From contig JACVJG010000027.1 of NCBI GenBank assembly GCA_015711875.1, forward strand, positions 1 to 12,700: a DNA stretch of 12,700 nt, given 5' to 3'. Origin of the DNA: Candidatus Solincola jinzensis (lineage in GTDB: Bacteria > Actinomycetota > Geothermincolia > Geothermincolales > RBG-13-55-18). How positions within the stretch are numbered: the stretch's first letter is position 1; each line of letters opens with the position of its first letter. Shown here piece after piece: positions 1 to 7,628 of the stretch. The notes beneath the pieces were generated by a model. It had not been told where the DNA came from and did not search any database. It saw only the letters and a list, made by a program, of their open reading frames with translations. A program made the position numbers and the translations under genes.

Positions 1-792
1 GGCTCTTTCGGACTCACCGAGCCTGAGGCTGGCTCCGACGCCCAGAACACCCAGACCCGCGCGGAGCTGAAGAACGGCGAGTGGGTGATCAACGGCACCA
101 AGTGTTTCATAACCAACCCGGGTACGGAGATGAGCGGCGTGGTCACCATCACCGCCGTAACCGGGGTGCGCCCCAGCGGAAAGAAGGAGATATCCAATAT
201 CTATATCCCCAAGGGGACGCCGGGCTACAACATCTCCCCCAAGTACAAGAAGATGGGGTGGCACGCCTCGGATACCCGGGAGCTCAACTTCGAGGATTGC
301 CGGGTGCCGGAGGGAAACCTCATCGGCAACCGGGGGGACGGTTTCAAGCAGTTCCTCGATTGCCTTGACGGAGGCCGCATAGCCATCGCGGCCCTGGCGG
401 TGGGCACCGCCCAGGGCGCCTTCGAGGAGAGCCTAAGGTACGCCAAGGAGCGCGTGCAGTTCAAACGGCCCATAGCCTCTTTCCAGGCCATTCAGTTCAA
501 GCTGGCCGATATGGCCACGGATATCGAGCTGGCCCGCACCCTCACCTACAAGGCGGCGGCCATGCGGGACGCCAAGGTGCCGCATACCAAGGAGGCCTCC
601 ATGGCCAAGCTCTTCGCCTCCGAGATGTGCATGCGCGCCACCACCCAGGCGGTGCAGATCTTCGGCGGCTATGGCTACATGGAGGAATACGCGGTATCGC
701 GCTTCTTCCGTGACGCCAAGATCCTGGAGATCGGCGAGGGTACCTCGGAGGTGCAGCGTATGGTCATCGCCAGGGAACTGGGCTTGAGGTAA
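1..792 (+). CDS. Acyl-CoA dehydrogenase, C-terminal part (5' end outside window)
   Basis: This flavoprotein family oxidises acyl-CoA thioesters to trans-2-enoyl-CoA and passes electrons to ETF in the cytoplasm. The reading frame is open from base 1, so the start lies upstream. The first visible residues (FGLTEPEAGSDA) match the family signature that sits near residue 121 in the second dehydrogenase of this window, so roughly 120 residues are missing. The visible 263 residues include the middle beta domain (VINGTKCFITNPG), the YAKERVQF segment at the start of the C-terminal helical domain, the FGGYGYMEEY motif, and RDAKILEIGEGTSEVQ near the end. The Glu of GEGT (codon 736-738) is at the position of the catalytic base in short- and medium-chain enzymes. 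The chain-length preference cannot be read from the sequence. The thiolase and another acyl-CoA dehydrogenase follow on the same strand, which supports a role in acyl-CoA degradation. The gene is cut by the window edge, not broken. Confidence 0.95.
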   Translation, partial: GSFGLTEPEAGSDAQNTQTRAELKNGEWVINGTKCFITNPGTEMSGVVTITAVTGVRPSGKKEISNIYIPKGTPGYNISPKYKKMGWHASDTRELNFEDCRVPEGNLIGNRGDGFKQFLDCLDGGRIAIAALAVGTAQGAFEESLRYAKERVQFKRPIASFQAIQFKLADMATDIELARTLTYKAAAMRDAKVPHTKEASMAKLFASEMCMRATTQAVQIFGGYGYMEEYAVSRFFRDAKILEIGEGTSEVQRMVIARELGLR

Positions 793-916
793 AGGCTGGC
801 TTTGCCCCTGGCAATGAGGAGCGGCGCCCGGGGCGTCAGCGAGTCGGGGGTCCGCGGTAAAGATGCCTTGTCAACCCAGCGTGGGGAGATAAGCAACGGG
901 AAGAACGCCAGAGGGT

Positions 917-934
917 CAAGAGTAAGAGCAAGAG
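917..934 (+). repeat. Tandem hexanucleotide, three copies of (C/T)AAGAG
   Basis: CAAGAG-TAAGAG-CAAGAG sits inside a strikingly purine-rich stretch (about 880-977) of the 185-base gap between the first acyl-CoA dehydrogenase and the thiolase. No gene or convincing terminator is visible in this gap. The stretch ends in the GGGAGG ribosome binding site (967-972) of the thiolase. It could simply be a low-structure leader. Confidence 0.5.
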
Positions 935-977
935 GTCATAGAGAGCAGGCACAAAGACACCGTAGAGGGAGGAAGAG

Positions 978-2168
978 ATGAAGGAAACGGTGATCGTCAG
1001 TTCGGCAAGGACCGCTTTCGGCAGGCTGGCCGGGGCGCTAAAGGATTTCACCGCTCAGGAGCTGGGCGGCATCGCCATCGCCGAGGCGGTGAAAAGGGCG
1101 GGGATAGACCCCGCATCCGTGGACTGCGTGATCATGGGCCAGGTGCTCACGGGCGGGCAGGGCCAGATCACCGCGCGCCAGGCGGCGGTCAAGGGCGGCA
1201 TCCCCAAGGAGGTATGGTGCATCAACGTGAACAAGGTGTGCATCTCCTCCATGTCCGCCCTGGAGATGGCGGATATGATGATCAAGACGGGTGAAGCCGA
1301 GGTGCTCATCGTGGGTGGCCAGGAATCCATGACCAACGCCCCTTATTTCATCCCCAAGGCGCGTCTGGGATACCGCATGGGCAACGGGGTGCTGGTGGAC
1401 GGCATGATCCATGACGGCCTCTGGGACGCCTTCGAGAACGTGCACATGGGCAAGGGCTCGGATATCTGGGCCGCCAAATACGGCATCACCCGCGAGCAGA
1501 TGGACCTGGTAGGGGCGCGCAGCCACCAGCGGGCCGCCGCGGCGATCGAGAAAGGCCTTCTGGCCGAGGAGATCGTCCCGGTGGAGATCCCGCAGAAGAA
1601 GGGCGACCCGGTGATCTTCGACCGTGACGAGGGAGTGCGTCCCGACACCACGGTGGAGAAGTTGGCGGCGCTCAAGCCCGCCTTCGACAAGGATGGGGCC
1701 ATCACGGCGGGAAACGCCTCGCAGATAAACGACGGTGCCTGCGCGGCGGTGGTCATGAGCGCCGAGAAAGCGAAGGAGCTGGGACTTGAGCCCTTGTGCA
1801 AAGTGGTGTCTTACGGCTGCAGCTCCGGGGAGTTCGCTGACCTCCATCCCCATCCCGCCAACGCCATCCTGAAGGCGCTGGGCAAGGCGGGCCTCGAGGT
1901 AAAGGACGTGAGCCTCTTCGAGATCAACGAGGCCTTCGCCAGCGTCACCTGGCGTTCGGCGCAGATGCTGGGCCTGGACCCCGAGACCATGGAGAACGTC
2001 AACGTAAACGGCGGCGCCATCGCCTTCGGCCATCCCATCGGCGTGAGCGGCATCCGTATCGTGACCACCCTCGCCTACGAGCTGCGCCGCCGCGGCGGCG
2101 GTTACGGCGCTGCCGGTATATGCGGCGGGGGCGGCCAGGGCGACGGCCTGCTCATAAAGGTAGGTTGA
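978..2168 (+). CDS. Thiolase family protein (acetyl-CoA C-acetyltransferase / 3-ketoacyl-CoA thiolase)
   Basis: Thiolases cleave 3-ketoacyl-CoA with CoA to release acetyl-CoA, or run in reverse to condense two acetyl-CoA. The 396 residues match the usual length of about 390-400. The nucleophile is Cys88 in NKVCISSMSALEMA (codon 1239-1241). The other family motifs are NEAFA at 317-321, GGAIAFGHPIGVSG around His352, and the C-terminal ICGGGGQGDG with Cys382 as the general acid/base. The residue three after the nucleophile is Ser where many relatives have Gly; the family signature tolerates this. The ATG at 978 is preceded five bases upstream by GGAGG (968-972). The gene lies between two acyl-CoA dehydrogenases, consistent with fatty-acid or short-chain acyl-CoA catabolism. 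Motifs do not settle whether the preferred substrate is acetoacetyl-CoA or a longer 3-ketoacyl-CoA, so no gene symbol is given. Confidence 0.95.
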   Translation: MKETVIVSSARTAFGRLAGALKDFTAQELGGIAIAEAVKRAGIDPASVDCVIMGQVLTGGQGQITARQAAVKGGIPKEVWCINVNKVCISSMSALEMADMMIKTGEAEVLIVGGQESMTNAPYFIPKARLGYRMGNGVLVDGMIHDGLWDAFENVHMGKGSDIWAAKYGITREQMDLVGARSHQRAAAAIEKGLLAEEIVPVEIPQKKGDPVIFDRDEGVRPDTTVEKLAALKPAFDKDGAITAGNASQINDGACAAVVMSAEKAKELGLEPLCKVVSYGCSSGEFADLHPHPANAILKALGKAGLEVKDVSLFEINEAFASVTWRSAQMLGLDPETMENVNVNGGAIAFGHPIGVSGIRIVTTLAYELRRRGGGYGAAGICGGGGQGDGLLIKVG

Positions 2169-2293
2169 TGTTGCCAGGAAAGGGATGACGCTTCAGTATA
2201 GATGCGGCAAGAGCGCGGTTCATGCGGACATTACGGAAGCAGGAGGGCGTAGTCCTTCAACGCCATCGGGCGCTTCCGGGGAGGACGGCCCGG

Positions 2294-2313
2294 GTTGCGT
2301 GCCGGACCGCAAC
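2294..2313 (+). other. Small hairpin before the second acyl-CoA dehydrogenase
   Basis: GTTGCG (2294-2299) and CGCAAC (2308-2313) form a 6-bp stem with an 8-base loop, ending eight bases before the AGGAGG ribosome binding site at 2322-2327. No T-tract follows, so it is not an intrinsic terminator. It may be an intercistronic processing or stability element, or chance in GC-rich DNA. Confidence 0.3.
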
Positions 2314-2332
2314 GAGGTCTTAGGAGGGTGAC

Positions 2333-3469
2333 ATGTACGAACTGACGGAAGAGCAGAAGATGCTGCAGCAGACGGTGCGCCAGCTGGCCAAGGAGAAGGT
2401 GGAGCCCAGGGCGGCGGAGATCGACGCCAGCGGCGAGTATCCCTGGGACATGTTCGAGCTCCTGCGCGACAACGACCTGCTCGCCCTGTGCTTTCCCGAG
2501 GAGCTGGACGGAGCGGGAGCGGACCTCCTCACGGTGTGCATCGCCATCGAGGAGCTGGCCAAGGTGTGCACCAACACCAGCCTCATACTCGGCGTTTGCA
2601 AGCTGGGTTCGCAGCCCATCATGCTCGCCGGCAACGACGCGCAGCTCAAAAAATACATCCCACCCCTGGCCAGGGGAGAAAAGCAGTGCGCCTTCGGCCT
2701 CACCGAGCCGGGAGCTGGCTCCGACGCCGCGGCCATGAGCACGCGCGCGGTGCGCAAGGGCGATGTGTACGTGATCAACGGCCAAAAATGCTTCATCACC
2801 AACGGCGGCATCGCCGACACCTATTCCATCTTCGCCAAGACGGACGAGAGCGCGGGCGTGAAGGGCATCTCCGCCTTCATCGTGGAGAAGGATTTTCCTG
2901 GCTTCGAGATAGGAAAGATCGAGCACAAGATGGGCATCCGCGGCTCCCAGACCACTGAGCTGGTGTTCACGGACATGGAGGTGCCGGCGGAGAACCTCCT
3001 GGGCAAGGAGGGCGAGGGCTTCAAGATCGCCATGATGACCCTTGACCGCACCCGCCCCTCAATCGGCGCCCAGGCGGTGGGTATCGCCGCCGGCGCCCTG
3101 GAGCACGCCGTGAACTACGCTAAAGAGAGAGTGCAGTTCGGGGCGCCCATAGCGCGCCTGCAGGGCATCCAGTTCATGCTCGCGGACATGGCCATGCAGG
3201 TGGAGGCGGCGCGCCAGCTCGTGTATTACTCCGCGGCCTTGGTGGAGAGGGCGGGGCGCGAGGCCTCCGCGGTCTCGGCCATGGCCAAGTGCTTCGCTTC
3301 CGACGTGGCCATGAAGGTCACCGTGGACGCGGTGCAGGTGCTGGGCGGCTACGGGTACATGATCGAGTACCCCCTGGAGCGCATGATGCGTGACGCCAAG
3401 ATCACCCAGATCTACGAGGGCACCAACCAGGTGCAGCGGGTGGTCATCGCCCGACATCTTCTCAGCTAG
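2333..3469 (+). CDS. Acyl-CoA dehydrogenase, complete
   Basis: FAD-dependent acyl-CoA dehydrogenase of 378 residues, the standard length for short/medium-chain family members. The N-terminal helical domain covers about residues 1-115. The middle domain opens with CAFGLTEPGAGSDA (119-132) and contains VINGQKCFITNGG. The C-terminal helical domain carries NYAKERVQFG (261-270), VLGGYGYMIEYPLER and RDAKITQIYEGTNQVQ. Glu362 of YEGT (codon 3416-3418) is at the catalytic base position. The start is well supported: AGGAGG at 2322-2327 lies five bases before the ATG. The protein resembles the partial enzyme at the left edge but diverges through the middle domain, so the two are paralogues and probably differ in acyl substrate. 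The gene lies 164 bases after the thiolase and is followed by a terminator at 3601-3630, so it is probably the last gene of the cluster. Substrate specificity (for example butyryl-CoA versus a branched acyl-CoA) cannot be assigned from sequence alone. Confidence 0.96.
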   Translation: MYELTEEQKMLQQTVRQLAKEKVEPRAAEIDASGEYPWDMFELLRDNDLLALCFPEELDGAGADLLTVCIAIEELAKVCTNTSLILGVCKLGSQPIMLAGNDAQLKKYIPPLARGEKQCAFGLTEPGAGSDAAAMSTRAVRKGDVYVINGQKCFITNGGIADTYSIFAKTDESAGVKGISAFIVEKDFPGFEIGKIEHKMGIRGSQTTELVFTDMEVPAENLLGKEGEGFKIAMMTLDRTRPSIGAQAVGIAAGALEHAVNYAKERVQFGAPIARLQGIQFMLADMAMQVEAARQLVYYSAALVERAGREASAVSAMAKCFASDVAMKVTVDAVQVLGGYGYMIEYPLERMMRDAKITQIYEGTNQVQRVVIARHLLS

Positions 3470-3500
3470 GACGAAGCCCTAAGCGGCCTGCCCTTTCCAT

Positions 3501-3518
3501 GCCCCCGCATGTGGGGGC
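3501..3518 (+). other. GC-only inverted repeat after the dehydrogenase stop
   Basis: GCCCCC (3501-3506) and GGGGGC (3513-3518) form a 6-bp GC stem with the loop GCATGT, 31 bases after the stop codon. No T-run follows, so it is more likely a 3' end stabiliser or pausing hairpin than a terminator. Confidence 0.4.
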
Positions 3519-3600
3519 GTGAAACGGTACGGGTGCTGCAGGGTATGAAAAGCTCCGTGGCCTAGGAAGATATTGGCAGCATTGACATAGGGGAAAAACC

Positions 3601-3630
3601 AGGAGGGGCCTTGTGCCCCTCCTTCTTTTC
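3601..3630 (+). terminator. Rho-independent terminator of the acyl-CoA cluster
   Basis: AGGAGGGGC (3601-3609) pairs perfectly with GCCCCTCCT (3615-3623) across the five-base loop CTTGT. The T-rich run TCTTTTCT follows directly, and a short A-run (GAAAAACC) precedes the stem. Stem, loop and T-tract fit an intrinsic terminator. It lies 131 bases after the end of the second acyl-CoA dehydrogenase and probably ends that transcript. Confidence 0.88.
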
Positions 3631-4134
3631 TCTGTGGGATTCTCCGCGGCGGGTGAGCCGCATCCTCGGCGTTGCGAACGGGAGAGGCGAGAGTTACTGT
3701 TTCGGAGCGGGCGCGCGCGTGGACCGTTGATGAGCATGCCGGTCTCTGGGAGGCCAGAACGGACGGCGCCCCAGGCTTATGCGCGCCGACGCACCTTTCC
3801 AGTCCTTCCACGACACGGGCGAGCGACGGTTGCACGATCCGGCGCCCCCTTTTCTAGCCGTAGAGGAAGCGCCCGGGAACGGCAAACACCCATCGACAGG
3901 GCCGAAATCCCCATCATGGCTTATGCGCGCACGGGCGTTCCTGTCCGAAAAGCAGGCCATCAGGCGCAGTGGGCCGCGCAGGTCAGCATGTGGCGCCTCT
4001 CATTACGGCGCACGCGTTGGCGGGAACAATGATCGCTATCCCCCCTCGGTAAGCCGGAAATCACGCTCTTGCCTTATGTTTAGCGTCCTCCGCGTCTCCG
4101 AACCACTCAGCGAGGAGGCAAAGGAGGCGATAAC

Positions 4135-6648
4135 ATGGCCGTCACGGAAAGGATGCGGAAAACGGCTCCAGCGATGGTGGCGGCCATTTTTTTTCTCATA
4201 ACCGCCCTTGCGGCGTTCGCTTTTCCGACCGCGGAGAGCTCCGTTGCGGCTACGGGTGGTCCGCCTCCCCGCCTCATGGTGGCTTGGGAGGAAGGCCGGG
4301 CCGGAATGGAGAGGCTGGCATCCGCGGGGGCTCTGGCGGAGGGGGCGATGAGATCCTTGCGTGCCGTACCCGGTCTTTACGAGAGCCTCCTGAACGCCGC
4401 GTGGCCGACTCCCTGCCTCCAGACGGTGGCGATCGGCGAGGGAACGTCGCTCGAGGAGGCGAAACGGGCCATCTCCTCCCTGCCGGGGGTACGCTTCGTG
4501 GAGGAGGACGTCGTGGCGAAAGCGGAGGCATTTCCGAGCGATCCATACTACGACAAGCAGTGGTATCTTGCGCGCATCGGAGCTCCCGCCGCCTGGGGGG
4601 CCGGGATAACCGGAGAGGGCGTCCTGGTGGCGGTGGTGGATTCCGGCGTCGATGCCTCCCACCCCGATCTCAAAGGCCGCGTTGAGCGTGGCTATGATTT
4701 CGTGGAAGACGACGAGGACACCTCTGATGCCTACGGGCATGGCACCCATGTGGCCGGCATCATCGCCGCCGCGGGTGACAACGGCGAAGGCATCGCAGGC
4801 CTGGCCTGGAGGGCACGCGTGCTTCCGGTGCGGGTGCTGGACGGGAGCGGATACGGTTATTACTCCGACATCATCGCGGGCATCCGCTACGCCGCCGATC
4901 ACGGTGCAAGGATCATCAACCTGAGCCTCGGCGGCGGCGCCCAGTCTCAGGCTTTACAGGAGGCCGTGGACTACGCTCGCTCCAAGGGATGCCTTCTGGT
5001 GGCGGCAGCCGGGAACAGCGGCCTTGAATCCCTGAGTTACCCGGCGGCCTGCGAGGGGGTAGTGGGAGTGGGAGCCGCGGACACCGATGACAGGCCGGCC
5101 TCCTTCTCCAATAGAGGAGACGCGCTGGACCTGATCGCCCCGGGTGTGGCCATCTATTCCGCCTACGTGGGAAACCGTTACGCTTCCCTGAGCGGCACTT
5201 CCATGGCCGCGCCGCAGGTGAGCGGAGCGCTCGCCCTTCTCCTCTCGAGGGAACCCGGCCTGGGCGTCTCGCAAGCGGAAGCGCGCCTCACGGCCGGCGC
5301 GCGAGACCTATGCGAGGTGGGATGGGACCCCTACAGCGGCTGGGGGATGTTGAGGGTGGACGAACTCCTCGGCTTGAAGGTAAAACCGAGCGATGGCTCG
5401 GATGACGGGCTCTATTTCGCCGAGGGATATACCGCTCCCGGGTTCGACACCTACCTTTTGCTCGAGAACCCGGGCGGTGAGCCCGAGCAAGCCACCCTTG
5501 ACCTCTTCGGGAACGAAGGACCCATCTCCTCCAGCGGAGTGGTCGTCCCCGCCCGCTCGCGGTTGACGCTGCATCTGAACCGCTTGGCGCCGGCGGGGGA
5601 CGTATCAGCGAGGATCTCGATGCGCAAGGGCTCGCCCCTGCGCGCGCAGCGTTCCATGTACTTCGATTACCGCGGCATCAAGGACGGGCACACCACCGGC
5701 GCCTCTGGTGCTTCCAGAGAATGGTATTTCGCGGAGGGTTACACGGGCGCGGGGTTCGATACCTATATCCTGGTGCTCAACCCCCAGAAGGACACCGCGC
5801 ACCTGACCCTGGAGCTGATGACCCCAGGTGGGAGCGTCAAGCATGGTTTTGACGTGCTCCCCGGCACGCGTCGCACCGTAAGGCTCAACGACCTGTTGCC
5901 GGAGGCGGAGATAGCCGCGGCGTTGACGTCCGACCTGCCCGTGGTAGCGGAGCGCGCGGTGTACTTCGATATAGGGGAGAGAAGCGGCGGTTCGGTGGCC
6001 ATGGGAGCGCAAGCTGCCGCGGAGGAATGGTGTTTCGCGGAGGGTTACACGGGAGGGGAGTTCGACACCTGGCTCCTCCTGGCAAACCCGTCTCCATCGC
6101 CCGTGACGGCCTTTGCCTCCTTCCAACGCGGTGACGGGGTGATCCTGGAGCGGGAGGTTTCCCTGCAGCCGCGCTCCCGTGCCACTGTCCATATAGACGA
6201 GATCCCCGGCCTGGAGAACGCCGAGGTGTCCACGAGGGTGAGAGCTGACTATCCGGGTGTGGTGGCGGAAAGGGCCATGTATTTCGTATATCATGGCTCT
6301 ATCGGAAAAGCGGGGGGAGGGCACGCGGCCATGGGTGCCGTGTCGCCCTCCCCCCGCTGGCTGATACCGGAGGGATACACGGGCTCCGGCTTCGAGAGCT
6401 GGGTCCTGGTGTCCAACCTGGAGGATAAAAACGTGGCCGTGCGCCTGGTGGTGATGGGCGAGAGTGGGGCGCAGGCGGTGCGCGAGTTCAACCTCCCTCC
6501 CCACGCGCGCCTTTCCGTGCGCGAGAACGACCTCCTGGCGGGTGAGGGCGTCAGCGCCGAGGTGACGGCGCCAGGCGGAGAGCGCCTGGTGGTGGAGGGC
6601 GCCTTCTACTTCCGGTACGGCGAGGGCATCGACGGCGGAAGCTCATGA
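4135..6648 (+). CDS. Secreted subtilisin-like serine protease (S8) with four C-terminal repeat domains
   Basis: An extracellular peptidase of 837 residues. The N-terminus has basic residues (R6, R8, K9) and a hydrophobic core at about 13-29, ending AFA, which is a signal peptide. Residues about 44-130 look like an I9-type inhibitory propeptide (LPGVRFVEEDVVAKA). The catalytic domain runs from about 137 to 412, with Asp169 (AVVDSGVD), His202 (YGHGTHVAG), the oxyanion Asn294 (AAGNSG) and Ser356 (LSGTSMAAP). The triad is complete, so the enzyme should be active. The rest is four copies of a domain of about 90-100 residues, starting near residues 425, 529, 631 and 741. These domains are also found in the minus-strand gene at 8788-12084. 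There is no LPXTG-type signal or C-terminal membrane helix, so attachment, if any, would have to use the repeats. AGGAGG at 4122-4127 lies seven bases before the ATG. The protease call is firm; its target and the role of the repeats are unknown. Confidence 0.95.
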   Translation: MAVTERMRKTAPAMVAAIFFLITALAAFAFPTAESSVAATGGPPPRLMVAWEEGRAGMERLASAGALAEGAMRSLRAVPGLYESLLNAAWPTPCLQTVAIGEGTSLEEAKRAISSLPGVRFVEEDVVAKAEAFPSDPYYDKQWYLARIGAPAAWGAGITGEGVLVAVVDSGVDASHPDLKGRVERGYDFVEDDEDTSDAYGHGTHVAGIIAAAGDNGEGIAGLAWRARVLPVRVLDGSGYGYYSDIIAGIRYAADHGARIINLSLGGGAQSQALQEAVDYARSKGCLLVAAAGNSGLESLSYPAACEGVVGVGAADTDDRPASFSNRGDALDLIAPGVAIYSAYVGNRYASLSGTSMAAPQVSGALALLLSREPGLGVSQAEARLTAGARDLCEVGWDPYSGWGMLRVDELLGLKVKPSDGSDDGLYFAEGYTAPGFDTYLLLENPGGEPEQATLDLFGNEGPISSSGVVVPARSRLTLHLNRLAPAGDVSARISMRKGSPLRAQRSMYFDYRGIKDGHTTGASGASREWYFAEGYTGAGFDTYILVLNPQKDTAHLTLELMTPGGSVKHGFDVLPGTRRTVRLNDLLPEAEIAAALTSDLPVVAERAVYFDIGERSGGSVAMGAQAAAEEWCFAEGYTGGEFDTWLLLANPSPSPVTAFASFQRGDGVILEREVSLQPRSRATVHIDEIPGLENAEVSTRVRADYPGVVAERAMYFVYHGSIGKAGGGHAAMGAVSPSPRWLIPEGYTGSGFESWVLVSNLEDKNVAVRLVVMGESGAQAVREFNLPPHARLSVRENDLLAGEGVSAEVTAPGGERLVVEGAFYFRYGEGIDGGSS
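5407..6618 (+). repeat. Four tandem YFAEGYTG-type domains in the protease
   Basis: The repeat units begin near 5407, 5719, 6025 and 6355, about 310-330 bases apart. Each opens with (W)xxxEGYT followed by FDTY/FDTW/FESW and an aliphatic stretch ending in NP or NL. Each has a middle VxxxSR or similar before a beta strand, and ends AERAMYF or a close variant. The fourth copy is most diverged (RWLIPEGYTG, FESW, ending EGAFYF). The pattern of alternating strands suggests beta-sandwich modules. The units may correspond to a known actinobacterial domain of unknown function (DUF5719-like), but I could not verify that. Confidence 0.85.
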
Positions 6649-6860
6649 TCCTTCGCGCCTTCTCTGCTTAATGGATGTTTGTCGATCAATGTCAAAAAGC
6701 CTGAGGGAGCGACCTCTGTCCATACTGCAACGCAGGAAGTCTTGCACCGTTGTTTCGAAGCCATCACGAGAAGCCTGAAGGAGCGACCGTCATCGATACT
6801 GCTACCTTTCGGAAGATGGTTTTCGCTTTGAGGATCATCGAGAGCCCGCTTTTCATGCCA
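6649..6860. other. Spacer between protease and TetR promoter
   Basis: This stretch follows the protease stop. It contains no gene and no clear intrinsic terminator. Its main content is a pair of 32-base direct repeats. Confidence 0.6.
6697..6802 (+). repeat. Pair of 32-base imperfect direct repeats, 74-base period
   Basis: Copy one spans 6697-6728 and copy two 6771-6802. Both start AAGCCTGA, continue with GGAGCGACC after one variable base, and end ATACTGC, with a short variable block between. They are the same length with no indels. They lie upstream of the TetR promoter (TTGACA at 6861). They could be regulator binding sites, copies of a dispersed intergenic repeat family, or remnants of a small duplicated RNA element. 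Confidence 0.75.
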
Positions 6861-6889
6861 TTGACAAAGAACGCCGCGTAATATACTAT
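6861..6889 (+). promoter_or_regulatory. Sigma-70-type promoter of the TetR operon
   Basis: TTGACA (6861-6866, perfect consensus) and TACTAT (6884-6889) are separated by exactly 17 bases. An alternative -10, TATACT at 6882-6887, would have a 15-base spacer. Transcription would start near 6896, inside the inverted repeat that follows. Confidence 0.8.
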
Positions 6890-6914
6890 ATCGACCGGAT
6901 GGTCGGTCGATATA
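6887..6914. promoter_or_regulatory. Inverted repeat, probable TetR operator
   Basis: TATATCGACCG (6887-6897) and CGGTCGATATA (6904-6914) are perfect 11-base inverted arms around the 6-base spacer GATGGT. The site overlaps the end of the -10 box and the predicted transcription start, immediately before a TetR-family gene. This is the usual arrangement for autorepression in the family. A second, overlapping short palindrome (GACC-GGAT-GGTC, 6893-6904) shares the site and may allow two dimers to bind. Confidence 0.82.
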
Positions 6915-6940
6915 CCTATTCACTATTAGAGGCTAACCCG

Positions 6941-7621
6941 GTGCCGAGGCGTGAGAACCCCGTAAAAGAACTGCGCGAGAAACAGATAAAGGAAGCTGCC
7001 CTGCGCCTTTTTTCCGAGCGCGGCTTCCATAACACCACCATAACCCAGATAGCCGAGGCCGCCGACCTGGGGAAGGGCACCATCTACTGGTACTGGAAGT
7101 CCAAAGAAGACCTCGCTTACTCCCTGGTCTCCGATATGCTGGGCGACTTCCTGGCGCTCATCGAGGAGGCCAGGGACGCCGAGGGGGCGGTGGCCGAGCG
7201 TTTCGCCACTTTGGTCTCCAAGGTAGCGGAATTGTATTACCGCGAGACCGATTACCTGCGCCTGCTTTGGAAGTTCAGGGTCGACCGCAGCTACATATTC
7301 AGCGAGGAGTACAGGGAAAAAGTGGCAAGCTACTACCTGCGTATGCGTAATGCCCTGGAGAGCCTCATCGAGGAGGGCGTCCGCAAGGGTGAGTTCAGGG
7401 AGGTGGACCCCAAGAGGATGGCCTTTATCCTCCTGGGAGTGGCGGAGGGCCTGGAACTGGAATGGCTCGAGAACGAGGAGGAGTTGTCCATGCGCGACGC
7501 CCTGCGTGAGGCCATGGATATGGTTTTCACCAGCCTTCGCAGAGAACTGGTCGACGAGTCCGCTGGGTCAACTGCCATGAAGGAAAACGCGGCCCCCCGC
7601 TTTCAGCGAGCGGAAAAGTGA
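6941..7621 (+). CDS. TetR/AcrR family transcriptional regulator
   Basis: A dimeric repressor-type DNA-binding protein of 226 residues from the chosen GTG start. The N-terminal helix-turn-helix is clear: IKEAALRLFSERGFHNTTITQIAEAADLGKGTIYWYWKSKEDL at about 16-58 (shown here only to name its span), with GKGTIYWYWKSKEDL typical of the family. The rest is the all-helical ligand-binding/dimerisation domain, with a helix-rich EELSMRDALREAMD segment near the end. An upstream ATG at 6899 in the same frame is rejected because it lies inside the operator at the predicted transcription start and has no ribosome binding site. The GTG at 6941 has AGAGG (6928-6932) eight bases upstream. The gene probably represses itself and the oxidoreductase that begins 19 bases downstream. 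Its ligand is unknown. Many relatives sense acyl-CoA or small lipophilic molecules, but nothing here proves that. Confidence 0.93.
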   Translation: MPRRENPVKELREKQIKEAALRLFSERGFHNTTITQIAEAADLGKGTIYWYWKSKEDLAYSLVSDMLGDFLALIEEARDAEGAVAERFATLVSKVAELYYRETDYLRLLWKFRVDRSYIFSEEYREKVASYYLRMRNALESLIEEGVRKGEFREVDPKRMAFILLGVAEGLELEWLENEEELSMRDALREAMDMVFTSLRRELVDESAGSTAMKENAAPRFQRAEK

Positions 7622-7628
7622 GCTTATG

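Larger units (their letters stand above)
3470..4134. other. 665-base intergenic region without a convincing gene
   Basis: This gap separates the acyl-CoA cluster from the protease. It holds an inverted repeat just after the dehydrogenase stop, an intrinsic terminator, and a 13-base sequence present twice (3774-3786 and 3918-3930). Its right end carries the ribosome binding site of the protease (AGGAGG, 4122-4127). Open frames exist on both strands, but their products are Arg/Pro/Ser-rich and lack recognisable motifs. One plus-strand frame even begins inside the terminator hairpin. I see no clear -35/-10 pair for the protease. Confidence 0.7.

Noticed and set aside
1038..2033. 331-codon open frame antisense to the thiolase
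   Set aside because: The sense strand encodes a complete thiolase with all catalytic motifs. The antisense product is His/Gly/Leu-rich, as expected of a shadow frame in GC-rich DNA.
3501..3518. Terminator at the GC hairpin
   Set aside because: The stem is good but no T-run follows. The hairpin at 3601-3623 with its T-run is the better terminator.
3613..4032. 139-codon open frame on the plus strand in the intergenic gap
   Set aside because: It begins inside the intrinsic terminator, the product is Arg-rich with no motif, and no ribosome binding site precedes it.
4036..4902. 288-codon minus-strand frame covering the protease start
   Set aside because: It runs across the protease signal peptide and active-site Asp and His codons. 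It has no motif and is explained as a shadow.
6697..6802. CRISPR array
   Set aside because: There are only two imperfect copies with differences inside the repeat, and no cas genes are nearby.
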